A stretch of DNA of 16,014 bases from Bacteroidetes bacterium UBA2234 (GCA_002347985.1 DDYM01000026.1:1-16014), one strand, 5' to 3'. Numbered from the stretch's first letter, positions 1-7,767 are shown. Program-made: numbers and translations. The notes: generated by a model not told the origin, from the sequence alone.

Positions 1-293
1 TCAGACACGTCTTTGTAACTGCGGCCAAGCAATCGCTTGACACTGTAAATGGTACGATCCGGCGATGCAATCAAACCCTCCTTAGCTATATATCCCACCT
101 GGGGCAACTGACCCGGCTGAAATCCAATCACCGAAGGCACCAAACTACCCATTTCATCCACGATGATCTCCGGCTGATGCGTTTGCGGATTCACGTAAGC
201 AACCAAACTGTTGGTGGTACCCAAATCGATGCCAACCACTACGGCTGCTTTTGCCACTTTTCCCGATGCAATATCGATTTTAATCTTTGCCAT
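1..293 (-). CDS. hscA: HscA-like Hsp70 chaperone, N-terminal fragment cut by the window edge
   Basis: Reading the minus strand from the ATG at 293 gives 97 codons that run off the left edge. After an N-terminal extension of about 20 residues comes the Hsp70 phosphate-1 motif VGIDLGTTNSLVA, then PSVIGF and SVKRLLGRSYKDV. The extension and the SVKRL-GRS segment resemble HscA, the Hsp70 specialised for iron-sulfur cluster assembly, more than housekeeping DnaK, which has an IKRLIGR-type segment there. Only the start of the ATPase domain is visible, so the substrate-binding domain and the HscA assignment cannot be confirmed. HscA works in the cytoplasm with a J-protein to move Fe-S clusters from a scaffold to target proteins. 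GGAAG lies just upstream of the ATG as a weak ribosome site. The gene is divergent from the HmuY/TonB cluster. A general DnaK-family member is the alternative. Confidence 0.8.
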   Translation of the reverse strand, partial: MAKIKIDIASGKVAKAAVVVGIDLGTTNSLVAYVNPQTHQPEIIVDEMGSLVPSVIGFQPGQLPQVGYIAKEGLIASPDRTIYSVKRLLGRSYKDVS

Positions 294-313
294 TTCTTCC
301 CAGTTTCAACTTA

Positions 314-321
314 CAAAGTTA
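314..321 (-). promoter_or_regulatory. Possible -7 promoter box of the HscA-like gene
   Basis: On the minus strand this reads TAACTTTG, a full match to the Bacteroidota -7 consensus TAnnTTTG. It lies 20 nt upstream of the chaperone ATG. No clear TTTG/TTG -33 partner is visible at 19-21 nt spacing, so the call is tentative. Confidence 0.35.
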
Positions 322-352
322 ACCCTTCACACCTTTGAAAATTGATTCCTTT

Positions 353-412
353 TGACGAATAAATCACGAAAAAAATGACAAATGTCAATATTTTGCTGAC
401 ATTATTATGACA
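353..412. promoter_or_regulatory. Cluster of TGACA/TGTCA motifs, possible operator
   Basis: In the AT-rich region between the divergent chaperone and HmuY-like genes, TGACA occurs at 376, 397 and 408 and TGTCA at 383, with a related TGACG at 353. TGACA-AA-TGTCA (376-387) is a small palindrome. AATGTCA (381-387) and TGACATT (397-403) form an inverted repeat with a 9-nt spacer. The starts of the TGACA copies are 21 and 11 bp apart, close to whole helical turns. This suggests a regulator-binding region, but I do not recognise a known factor. Confidence 0.35.
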
Positions 413-455
413 AAATCCTTACAATGTCTCAAGTCCATGCCCTAGGGCTTCAGAG

Positions 456-463
456 TAAATTTG
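456..463 (+). promoter_or_regulatory. Possible -7 promoter box of the HmuY/TonB cluster
   Basis: TAAATTTG matches TAnnTTTG and is followed by CACC, 14 nt before the preferred ATG at 478. This implies a short 5' leader and argues that the upstream in-frame ATG at 424 is not used. No convincing -33 TTTG is seen at the expected distance. Confidence 0.4.
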
Positions 464-477
464 CACCACACAAAAAA

Positions 478-1818
478 ATGAAAAACAAAGGTCAACTTAT
501 CTTAGTCATTTGGGCAGCCCTATTATCGGGTCGGCTTGTTGCGCAAACACCTGTAAACGACACTATTACTATGGGTCAAGGCTATGCTAATTCGGTTTAT
601 TTCAACCTAAGAACAGGGGCCAAAACATCGAGTCCAATTTCTACTTGGCACATGGCACACACCACTGTATCACGCGACAATTGTATTCGTTTGAATCATT
701 TGAACGGAGTGGATGTGTACGCATATCCGAAGGGAAGCAACAAAGACTTCTCAACGATGGACACTGCGGGGTGGTCTACCTGGAAGCATTTCTACAACGA
801 CATTCACACCCACGAATTGGGCGCTTTGAATCAGAGCATCAACCCAAAAGACCAATGGGATTTCAGTTGGGGTGTATACAATCCAACAACCAAGGAAGTT
901 GTGGGTGATTCTTTGTATTTGTTCGTCATTAACACACCTTCAGTTGGCAAGAGCTACATGAAATTCATGCCAATTGTTCAAACTGCAACGGGTGATTTGA
1001 TTTTCCGCTATGCAACTTTGGACGGAAGCATCGACAAAACAGATACGTTGAAACAAGCCAATTACACGGGTAAGAGTTACAAATACTACAATTTCGCGAA
1101 GGGAGCTGTTCAACCTGAACCAAGTCGTGAAAGCTGGGATTTATTATTCACACGTTACCTAGCACCAACAACCCCTCCAGGCGGTGGCCCGATGGTGATG
1201 TACCCCACAATGGGCGTTGAATCGAAAAGAGGTGAGCGCGTTTCAAAGATCACCACTTATACATGGGATGTAATTGTCGCAAACCCTGCTCAGTCTATTG
1301 CTGGCATCAAAATGACAGGCACACCTGCCGAGTTAAGCAAAGACCTTACAAAAATTGGGGGCGACTGGAAAACTTTTGATGGCGCGGCGATGACTTGGAC
1401 CATCAGCACGGACTGGAACTATATCGTAGAAACCATCCGAAATCAAGGAGCAACCAAAGACACCTCTTATTGGATGTTGGCTTTTACAGCCTTCAGTGGT
1501 AGTTCAAAAGGTGAAACCCAGTTAAAAAGAGTTGAGTTAAAAGCGGCAGCCGCCGGCGTTAGTGTAGCCAACCGATTCTCAGCAAAATTATATCCAAACC
1601 CAAGTAGCGACATGATGATGATCTGGGCCAATGGTATTACTGACCAAGCCAATGTACAAATCATCGGTACAGATGGACGAATCATCAAAAATGCGAATGG
1701 AGTGAATATGAGCAACGGTTCAATTCAACTATCGGTTCAAGATTTGAGTGCTGGCAGTTATATCGTTCGCATCAAAACCAACGAAGACATTTTGAGTCTT
1801 CCATTTATCAAGCAATAA
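478..1818 (+). CDS. Secreted two-domain HmuY-like protein with T9SS type A sorting domain
   Basis: 446 residues. The N-terminus (residues 1-23, ending in VAQ) is a Sec signal peptide. Two HmuY-like units follow, about 30-185 and 195-355. Each starts with an aromatic F/Y-N-x-x-x-G strand (VYFNLRTG; KYYNFAKG) and a WH or SWD segment (WHMA; SWDLLF), and the second has the IGGDWKTFD motif of the family. Residues 365-446 are a T9SS type A C-terminal domain: the LYPNPS start, the GTDGRII segment, and the SAGSYIVRIKT motif near the end. It should cross the outer membrane by T9SS and be released or anchored on the surface. HmuY is the heme-binding hemophore of Porphyromonas gingivalis, but heme binding here is inferred. 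The domain layout and first-half motifs match the lipoprotein at 3888. An in-frame ATG at 424 would add 18 residues before the signal peptide and overlaps the -7-like box, so 478 is preferred. Confidence 0.8.
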   Translation: MKNKGQLILVIWAALLSGRLVAQTPVNDTITMGQGYANSVYFNLRTGAKTSSPISTWHMAHTTVSRDNCIRLNHLNGVDVYAYPKGSNKDFSTMDTAGWSTWKHFYNDIHTHELGALNQSINPKDQWDFSWGVYNPTTKEVVGDSLYLFVINTPSVGKSYMKFMPIVQTATGDLIFRYATLDGSIDKTDTLKQANYTGKSYKYYNFAKGAVQPEPSRESWDLLFTRYLAPTTPPGGGPMVMYPTMGVESKRGERVSKITTYTWDVIVANPAQSIAGIKMTGTPAELSKDLTKIGGDWKTFDGAAMTWTISTDWNYIVETIRNQGATKDTSYWMLAFTAFSGSSKGETQLKRVELKAAAAGVSVANRFSAKLYPNPSSDMMMIWANGITDQANVQIIGTDGRIIKNANGVNMSNGSIQLSVQDLSAGSYIVRIKTNEDILSLPFIKQ

Positions 1819-1821
1819 TCA

Positions 1822-3891
1822 TTGAAACCCGGTTTCCTATTTCTGGTGTGTATCCTGCCCCTGGCTTTGCATTCGCAAAGCCAGGGCGACACCCTGCAAA
1901 ACGAATCCGAGGAAACCATAAACCCCGTGTTCATTACCGGCTCCGGTACGGCCACAAAATCAAATGCCTCCCCCTATCAAGTCAAAGTCATTAGCGGGAA
2001 AACCATCGCCCAACTGGGAGCCCAAAACATCGGCGAAGTTCTTCAAAACCAATCCGGAATACTGCTGAATAAAGACCCCGTTCTTGGAACCGGCATCAAC
2101 CTACAAGGTCTGTCCGGGCAGTCCGTTAAAATCCTTGTCAACGGCGTGCCTATGGTTGGACGAATGAATGGCAACATCGACCTAGGTCAAATCACCACAG
2201 GCCAAATCGACAGAATAGAAATCATCGAAGGGCCTATGAGTGTTATTTACGGCTCCGATGCCATAGGCGGCGTAATCAACGTGATTACTAAAAACTGCAA
2301 TGCCCTACCCTTCCAACAAATCAAAGGATATGCAGACGCTGTAAACAATTACAATCTCGACTACAACGCTCAATTCAAAGCCAAAAACACAACGCCAGTA
2401 TTTGTGAATGCGGGGCGCCAATTTTTTGGGGGGATTGATTTCGATACCAGCAACCGACAATTTGATTGGAAACCCAAAACCAAATATTACGCCAATGCTA
2501 CTTCCCAATGGAAACATGGGGCAAATACCATCCACACCTTGCGCATCGCAGGATATCATGAAGAGCTATTGGATCGAAGCAACGCGGAATCAAACCTCAT
2601 TTCTGTGATTGGCTATAACAAGCGATTCTACACACTTCGCGGTGAAATTTCACTAAATACCAGCCACAAAACGAAAAATGGCAAACAGGTCCAATGGCTT
2701 AATAGCTACAATGACTTTCATCGATTGAGCACAATGGTGAGGAGAGATCTCGTTACGGGCCAAGAAACACCAGTCAACGCAAATAGCCAAGACACAACGC
2801 GCAATCGCGGATTCAATTCGAGAGCCATCGTCACACAAACCAAAAATAAAAATATCCATTGGCTTTACGGTTACGATGCTGCCGCTGAAACGTTGCAATC
2901 ACTCAGAACAGGATCACCCAAATCAATTACCGATTTTGCCATTTTCCTGCAACCCGAGTTCTTTTTCACATCTGCAATTTCAGTGAGACCCAGCGTGAGA
3001 GCCATGTACAACAATCGATTTGCGAATTACAGCATTGAAAATGGAAAAATAAAAACAGGCCCAATCATCCCAGGCATTCAAACCAAAATTGCAATTCACA
3101 AGCACCTCACCTTTCGCGCCTCTTATGCCCAAGGTTTTCGCGCACCCACGCTGAAAGAACTTTATTTCCTTTTCGTTGATATCAATCACAATGTGAGAGG
3201 AAATTCCAACCTCAAAAGTGAACTTGCTCACAACTACATCAGCAGCATGGACTTCACCCACTCCTCAACCCTTGCAGACATTCGCATTGTGGGAAAGGGC
3301 TTTTACAATCAAATTTCCAATCAAATTCAACTTTCGTTGGTGGACGCATCCACAAACCTATTCCAATATATCAATGTGGGTCAAATGAATAGCAAGGGCA
3401 TCGGAGCTGAAATTACGGCTGTTTTAGGAAAACCATCCAGCCACAACACTTCACGTCGCTGGAATACCCAAGCCGGATTTGATCTGATCCGAGCCAACAG
3501 CAAATTAAACGACACCACCAAATGGGTTGGATTTTCTACGGTGCAGTCCAAATTGAACGTGGGTTATAATTGGCACAAAATGGGAATTACAACACAGTTA
3601 TTCTTAAGACATTCGGGCAACACGATGAATTTCCTTAGCACCGGCGCCACTTATACTGTTCGATCCTATAATTTACTCGACCTTAGCATCACCAAGCGAT
3701 TTCATTCGATACGATTGAACGCGGGCAAAAAAACCGCCCCGATTTCGCTGCAACTGGGCTGTAAAAACTTACTTGGGGTAAAACAGATTGCGAGTCAATC
3801 CATTACCCCCAGCGTTCACTCCACTTCGGGGAATCTCAACATCGCAGCCGGCCGAGCTCTTTTTTGTACCTTAAACATAACATTACAATGA
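1822..3891 (+). CDS. TonB-dependent outer-membrane receptor, heme/siderophore type
   Basis: 689 residues, starting with TTG at 1822 because an in-frame TAA lies one codon upstream and no early ATG exists. Residues 1-20 form a signal peptide. A TonB-box-like segment (about 32-40) precedes the plug domain (about 45-157) with LVNGVPM, RIEIIEGPMSVIYGSDAIGG and VINVITK. A 22-strand-type barrel follows, ending in an aromatic-poor LNITLQ strand. F439-R-A-P442 followed by NSNL (461-464), with His456 between, resembles the FRAP/NPNL region of heme receptors such as HmuR and HemR, though siderophore receptors share part of it. There is no N-terminal carboxypeptidase-like domain, so it is not SusC-like. 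It would import its ligand across the outer membrane using TonB energy. It sits 3 nt after the secreted HmuY-like gene and overlaps the HmuY-like lipoprotein by 4 nt, which supports a shared ligand. Confidence 0.88.
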   Translation: MKPGFLFLVCILPLALHSQSQGDTLQNESEETINPVFITGSGTATKSNASPYQVKVISGKTIAQLGAQNIGEVLQNQSGILLNKDPVLGTGINLQGLSGQSVKILVNGVPMVGRMNGNIDLGQITTGQIDRIEIIEGPMSVIYGSDAIGGVINVITKNCNALPFQQIKGYADAVNNYNLDYNAQFKAKNTTPVFVNAGRQFFGGIDFDTSNRQFDWKPKTKYYANATSQWKHGANTIHTLRIAGYHEELLDRSNAESNLISVIGYNKRFYTLRGEISLNTSHKTKNGKQVQWLNSYNDFHRLSTMVRRDLVTGQETPVNANSQDTTRNRGFNSRAIVTQTKNKNIHWLYGYDAAAETLQSLRTGSPKSITDFAIFLQPEFFFTSAISVRPSVRAMYNNRFANYSIENGKIKTGPIIPGIQTKIAIHKHLTFRASYAQGFRAPTLKELYFLFVDINHNVRGNSNLKSELAHNYISSMDFTHSSTLADIRIVGKGFYNQISNQIQLSLVDASTNLFQYINVGQMNSKGIGAEITAVLGKPSSHNTSRRWNTQAGFDLIRANSKLNDTTKWVGFSTVQSKLNVGYNWHKMGITTQLFLRHSGNTMNFLSTGATYTVRSYNLLDLSITKRFHSIRLNAGKKTAPISLQLGCKNLLGVKQIASQSITPSVHSTSGNLNIAAGRALFCTLNITLQ

Positions 3892-4898
3892 AAAATATCC
3901 TCGGATTCCTACTACCTGTATTGTTCATGATGAGCTGTGAAAAACCCGAAGCGCTGTACCCCAAACCCATCAGCCCCGCTGGCCTTCAGTCCCAAACTTT
4001 TGCCATGGGAGAAACTTATGAAAATCAATTGTGGTTTGACTTTGCTACACAGAAAACCGAAACCAATGCATTTGGATTGTGGCATATTGGATTCTCTTGT
4101 GAAAACACGCCCTATATCGTATTGAATGATGGATTGAATGGAAGCACCAGCGTTGCCTGCTTTAACAATGCAGATTTTTCAAGCGTGAATGGCGACAGCA
4201 TTTTAAAAACAAAATGGCAATACGATCACCCCAGCGGTCAAAAAGACTCCACCGCCTTCAACGCTCCATGGACCAAACAAGGGTTGAATTGGATCGCCAA
4301 TAAAAAGATCTTTGTAATCGATTTGGGCGCCCAAATCAAAGACAGCACCCGTTACATTAAACTGCGGGTTAGAGACTTGATTCAAGGCCAAGGCTACCAA
4401 ATTGATTACGGCTACATCAACGATGCAAATCCGCAAAAAAGCGCTACCATTCCAGTAGATATCGACAAGAATTTTGTTTATTACAACTTTGGCAGCCATT
4501 CCATCGTAGCCAATGAACCATTCAACAAATTAGACTGGGACATCGTTTTCACAACCTACAAAGAGAGCATCGCCGATGTTACTGGGATCTATTACGACTA
4601 TGTAATTCGTGGCGTACTCATCAACACACACAAGGTGGAAGTTGCCCAATTGGACAACGCAGACTTTGCGTCGATTACTTTAAATGATGCCAATTTAGCC
4701 AAGTTCACTAAAAAACAACACGAGATTGGTTACGACTGGAAACAATACGACCAATCGTCTGATCGATATACAATGGTACCAAAGCGCGTTTATCTTGTCA
4801 AAACAAATGGCGTAATCTTCAAATTGAAATTTGTTGACTTCTATAACGACCAAGGAAAAAAAGGCTACCCGAAACTTGCTTGGGAATTGCTGAAATAA
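3888..4898 (+). CDS. HmuY-like two-domain surface lipoprotein
   Basis: 336 residues. The ATG at 3888 overlaps the receptor stop as ATGA, suggesting translational coupling; an in-frame ATG at 3864 would spoil the signal. Residues 1-17 are a lipoprotein signal ending MMSC, with Cys17 as the predicted lipidated residue. Two HmuY-like units follow, about 35-185 and 190-336. The second has YYNF (198-201), LDWDIVFTTY (215-224), IGYDWKQYD (280-288) and a closing KRVYLV...IFKLKFVDF...KKGY pattern (299-327) that closely recalls the C-terminus of P. gingivalis HmuY. The first unit repeats this pattern in weaker form (KKIFVID, YIKLRVRD). It probably sits on the cell surface and hands ligand to the receptor encoded next to it. 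The histidines that coordinate heme in HmuY are not obvious at equivalent places, so the ligand is uncertain. Confidence 0.82.
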   Translation: MKNILGFLLPVLFMMSCEKPEALYPKPISPAGLQSQTFAMGETYENQLWFDFATQKTETNAFGLWHIGFSCENTPYIVLNDGLNGSTSVACFNNADFSSVNGDSILKTKWQYDHPSGQKDSTAFNAPWTKQGLNWIANKKIFVIDLGAQIKDSTRYIKLRVRDLIQGQGYQIDYGYINDANPQKSATIPVDIDKNFVYYNFGSHSIVANEPFNKLDWDIVFTTYKESIADVTGIYYDYVIRGVLINTHKVEVAQLDNADFASITLNDANLAKFTKKQHEIGYDWKQYDQSSDRYTMVPKRVYLVKTNGVIFKLKFVDFYNDQGKKGYPKLAWELLK

Positions 4899-4918
4899 AA
4901 AATGGATTCGTATTTTTG
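4887..4918 (+). promoter_or_regulatory. Likely promoter of the TolB-like gene
   Basis: TTG at 4887-4889 is followed, after 21 nt, by TATTTTTG at 4911-4918, a full match to TAnnTTTG with near-canonical Bacteroidota spacing. The -33 part lies inside the end of the HmuY-like lipoprotein gene (stop at 4898). It would give a leader of about 60 nt before the GTG at 4984, and implies that the downstream gene is transcribed separately from the HmuY/TonB cluster. Confidence 0.5.
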
Positions 4919-4983
4919 AATGATGGGCAAGGTCAGATTTTTGACACCCAACCACAAACGCAACAACCATAAAATATATTCCC

Positions 4984-6045
4984 GTGAAAAAACTCTTAAC
5001 TGCCATTTCAACCCTCGCAATTTCTCAATTTTCTTGGGCCCAAGCGCCTGACAATACAAACCTCGAGCCCCATTTAAAAAACCTAACCCAATTAACCTTT
5101 GGCGGTGACAACGCGGAGGCATATTGGAGCTTCGATAGCAAGTCAATCACCTTTCAAAGCAATTTCAAAAATTGGGGTGTAAAATGCGATCAGATTTTCA
5201 CTTCACCCATCAAAAAAATGGGAATCAAGGATACAACGCGCAAATCAGCCTTAGTAAGCACAGGTATGGGCAGAACCACTTGCTCTTACTTTATGCCAGA
5301 CAACAAGCACATATTGTATGCGAGCACACATGAAGGCGATGCGGAATGTCCCCCCACCCCCGAATCCAATGGAAAATACGTTTGGGCCATTTATTCCAAT
5401 TTCGATATTTATGTCGCTGATTTAAAGGGAAATATCACCAACAAACTAACCAACACCCCAGGATATGATGCGGAAGGAACCGTATCGCCAGACGGCAAAT
5501 CGATTGTATTTACCAGCACGCGTTCAGGAGACCTCGAACTTTGGATTATGGACATCGATGGCAACAATCCAAGACAGATCACAACGGGCTTGGGCTACGA
5601 TGGGGGCGCATTTTTCTCTCCGGATTCCAAAAAATTGGTTTTCCGCGCTTCTCGTCCTACCACTGAAGAAGAAATCACCAAATACAAGGACCTATTAAGT
5701 CAAGGACTTGTAGAGCCCACCAACATGGAAATTTACACCTGCAACGTAGACGGCAGCGATCTGCATCAAGTTACCCATCTTGGCAAAGCGAACTGGGCTC
5801 CTTTTTATCATCCCAAGGGCCAAAAAATCATTTTCTCAAGCAATCACCACAGCAAAAGAGGCTATGATTTCCAACTGTATATGATCAATGAAGACGGCAC
5901 AGGTCTTGAGCGCATCACCAACAACAGCATTTTCAATGCCTTTCCAATGTTTTCACCAGATGGGAAAAAATTGATCTTCAGTTCAAACAGAAACAATCAC
6001 GGTACGCGCGACACCAACCTTTTTGTCGCCGAATGGGTTGATTAA
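4984..6045 (+). CDS. Exported TolB-like beta-propeller protein (PD40 repeats)
   Basis: 353 residues from a GTG at 4984. Residues 1-20 are a signal peptide ending WAQ, without a lipobox Cys, so it is exported. The rest is a run of TolB/WD40-like PD40 blades with the repeated SPDGK-x-x-V/I-F-x-S signature at about 49-58, 104-114, 168-178, 212-221, 276-286 and 323-334, plus Y/W-x-M-D/N-x-D-G segments between them. A charged insert at about 221-248 (RASRPTTEEE through the PTNMEIY motif) interrupts two blades; as I recall, this insert is characteristic of a TolB-like family in Bacteroidota whose job is not established. No protease, nuclease or T9SS tail is present, so it is probably a protein- or glycan-binding scaffold. 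It lies 11 nt before recO and may share its transcript. Confidence 0.75.
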   Translation: MKKLLTAISTLAISQFSWAQAPDNTNLEPHLKNLTQLTFGGDNAEAYWSFDSKSITFQSNFKNWGVKCDQIFTSPIKKMGIKDTTRKSALVSTGMGRTTCSYFMPDNKHILYASTHEGDAECPPTPESNGKYVWAIYSNFDIYVADLKGNITNKLTNTPGYDAEGTVSPDGKSIVFTSTRSGDLELWIMDIDGNNPRQITTGLGYDGGAFFSPDSKKLVFRASRPTTEEEITKYKDLLSQGLVEPTNMEIYTCNVDGSDLHQVTHLGKANWAPFYHPKGQKIIFSSNHHSKRGYDFQLYMINEDGTGLERITNNSIFNAFPMFSPDGKKLIFSSNRNNHGTRDTNLFVAEWVD

Positions 6046-6056
6046 TTTTCGATACG

Positions 6057-6767
6057 ATGCTTGTTAAATCAGAAGCCCTGGTCATCAAGCGCACACCTTA
6101 CACGGATCACTCTGCCGTTGTAAAATTATTCACCCGAGAATTCGGGCTGCTCCCCTTTTTGATTCAGGGTCTACATGGCAAACAGAACAAGAATTCGTTG
6201 TTTCAACCAGGCACCCTTATCGAAGTCGTTTTCCACAAACAAAACCGAGGAATGATGCGGGCCAAAGAAATCTCCTTGATTTCAGGCTGGGGATATACCC
6301 ATCACCCACTTCATGACCAAGTGCGATGGTTTTTTTTGGAAATCCTCAGCCATAACTTGCACGAAGAACAGCCGGAAGAAACTCTCTTTGATTTGAGTAA
6401 AACCACATTTCAAGCGCTGAATGACGGTTGCAAACACCTACCCATTTTACCCATTCAATTCCTGTATAAATTCTGCGACGTGGCAGGTCATGGCATTCAA
6501 ATTACAGAAGAAACGAAGCGGATTGGATTCGACATACTATCGGGCATGCCCGCAAATTCCAAGAGTATTCCCTCCAATACCATTGATGGCGATTTGTGTT
6601 CTGCCTTACAAGAAATTGTGAATGATAACAACTTCACATTGCCATCCAAACAAAGAAGAAGTTTGGTGAACAAATTGGTTCAGTACTTGGAAATTCATGC
6701 AATTCCCGGCAAAACCTTACAATCGCTTGAAATCTTGCAAATGATTATGCAAGAATCGCCGTCGTAG
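6057..6767 (+). CDS. recO: DNA repair protein RecO
   Basis: 236 residues, a normal RecO length. The N-terminal OB-fold shows the family opening: [21 protein letters not shown], split here as [13 protein letters not shown] and SAVVKLF, then GLLPFLIQG and the conserved run to GTLIEVVF. The C-terminal helical domain contains [13 protein letters not shown] see no CxxC...CxxC zinc finger, as in several RecO proteins. RecO acts in the cytoplasm with RecR to load RecA onto SSB-coated single-stranded DNA during RecF-pathway repair and gap filling. The ATG lies 11 nt after the TolB-like stop. The last 23 bp overlap the 3' end of fbp on the opposite strand, so there is no terminator between them outside coding sequence. 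Confidence 0.88.
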   Translation: MLVKSEALVIKRTPYTDHSAVVKLFTREFGLLPFLIQGLHGKQNKNSLFQPGTLIEVVFHKQNRGMMRAKEISLISGWGYTHHPLHDQVRWFFLEILSHNLHEEQPEETLFDLSKTTFQALNDGCKHLPILPIQFLYKFCDVAGHGIQITEETKRIGFDILSGMPANSKSIPSNTIDGDLCSALQEIVNDNNFTLPSKQRRSLVNKLVQYLEIHAIPGKTLQSLEILQMIMQESPS

Positions 6768-7767
6768 CTGTTTCATTCAGCATCGCCACGGCCAAATCAA
6801 CCATATTCTTAGAACCAATAAACAACGGCACGCGTTGATGAAGTTCCGTTGGCTTAACGTCGAGAACTCTTTCCTTTCCCGTACTTGCCGCGCCACCGGC
6901 CTGTTCAACCAAAAAAGCCATCGTATTACACTCATACATCAAGCGCAATTTGCCGTTTGGCGTCTTTTCTGTGGGAGGATAAAAAAAGATACCCCCCTTG
7001 AGTAAGTTTCTGTGAAAATCCGCAATGAGCGAACCGATATATCTTGCAGAATAAGGCCTTTCAGTTGCCTTATCCTTTGATTTACAATAGGAAATATACT
7101 CTTGCACCCCCGCTGGAAAATCCTCAAAATTCCCCTCATTTACACTAAATATCTTGCCATTTGCTGGTGTTTGAATGTTGGGATGACTTAAACAAAACTC
7201 CTGAATTCCATCATCCAAGGTAAAGCCATTTACACCAACGCCAGTCGAATAAACCAGCATCGTACTAGAGCCATAAATGAAATATCCCGCAGCTACCTGA
7301 TGCTTTCCTTTCTGCAAACAGTCATCCATACTGGGCTTTGCCATCGGATTGCTTCTGCTGTAAATAGAAAATATCGTACCTATGCTTGCATTCACATCGA
7401 TGTTAGAGCTACCATCCAAGGGATCCATTGCCACTACGTACTTCTCATTTTCAGCACCCTCAACATAATACACATCATCGTTCTCCTCGGAGATAATCAT
7501 GCAAACCTCACCACTTCTTTCCAAATTGGCGATAAAAATGTCATTGGCAATCACATCCAACTTCTTCTGCTCCTCACCCTGAATGTTTGTGGAACCTTGA
7601 TTTCCAAGTATATCCACCAACCCCGCCTTTCGCACATCGCGATTTACCATTTTCGCAGCGAGCTCCAATGATCTAAAAATTTTACTTAAAGAACCTTGGG
7701 CATCTTTATACAGCGATTGCTGGTCAACAATAAACTGTTCGAGGGTGATAACTTTAGAATAGGACAT
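6745..7767 (-). CDS. fbp: Class I fructose-1,6-bisphosphatase
   Basis: 340 residues, full length for class I FBPase. It removes the 1-phosphate of fructose 1,6-bisphosphate, the committed step of gluconeogenesis, in the cytoplasm. The metal and active-site signatures are intact: SEEND (93-97, with Glu94/Glu95), [10 protein letters not shown] (115-124), the substrate-binding [13 protein letters not shown] segment (243-255), and LMYECN with Glu279 (276-281). The start is ATG at 7767. It converges on recO with a 23-bp overlap and diverges from the aspartate kinase across 77 nt. No clear TAnnTTTG box was found upstream on its strand. Confidence 0.95.
   Translation of the reverse strand: MSYSKVITLEQFIVDQQSLYKDAQGSLSKIFRSLELAAKMVNRDVRKAGLVDILGNQGSTNIQGEEQKKLDVIANDIFIANLERSGEVCMIISEENDDVYYVEGAENEKYVVAMDPLDGSSNIDVNASIGTIFSIYSRSNPMAKPSMDDCLQKGKHQVAAGYFIYGSSTMLVYSTGVGVNGFTLDDGIQEFCLSHPNIQTPANGKIFSVNEGNFEDFPAGVQEYISYCKSKDKATERPYSARYIGSLIADFHRNLLKGGIFFYPPTEKTPNGKLRLMYECNTMAFLVEQAGGAASTGKERVLDVKPTELHQRVPLFIGSKNMVDLAVAMLNETATTAILA

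Noticed and set aside
361..412. A classical Fur box for the iron-type cluster
   Set aside because: The TGACA/TGTCA motifs do not match the GATAATGATAATCATTATC-type consensus; I kept it only as an unidentified possible operator.
424..477. Upstream in-frame ATG at 424 as the start of the secreted HmuY-like protein
   Set aside because: It would put 18 residues before a good signal peptide, and the segment contains the TAAATTTG promoter-like box.
4899..4983. A terminator after the HmuY-like lipoprotein
   Set aside because: Only weak AT-rich or 4-bp inverted repeats are present, without a stable stem and T-tract.
4920..5051. A 43-codon open frame starting ATG at 4920 before the TolB-like gene
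   Set aside because: It overlaps the signal-peptide coding region of the real gene in another frame and shows no domain or ribosome site.
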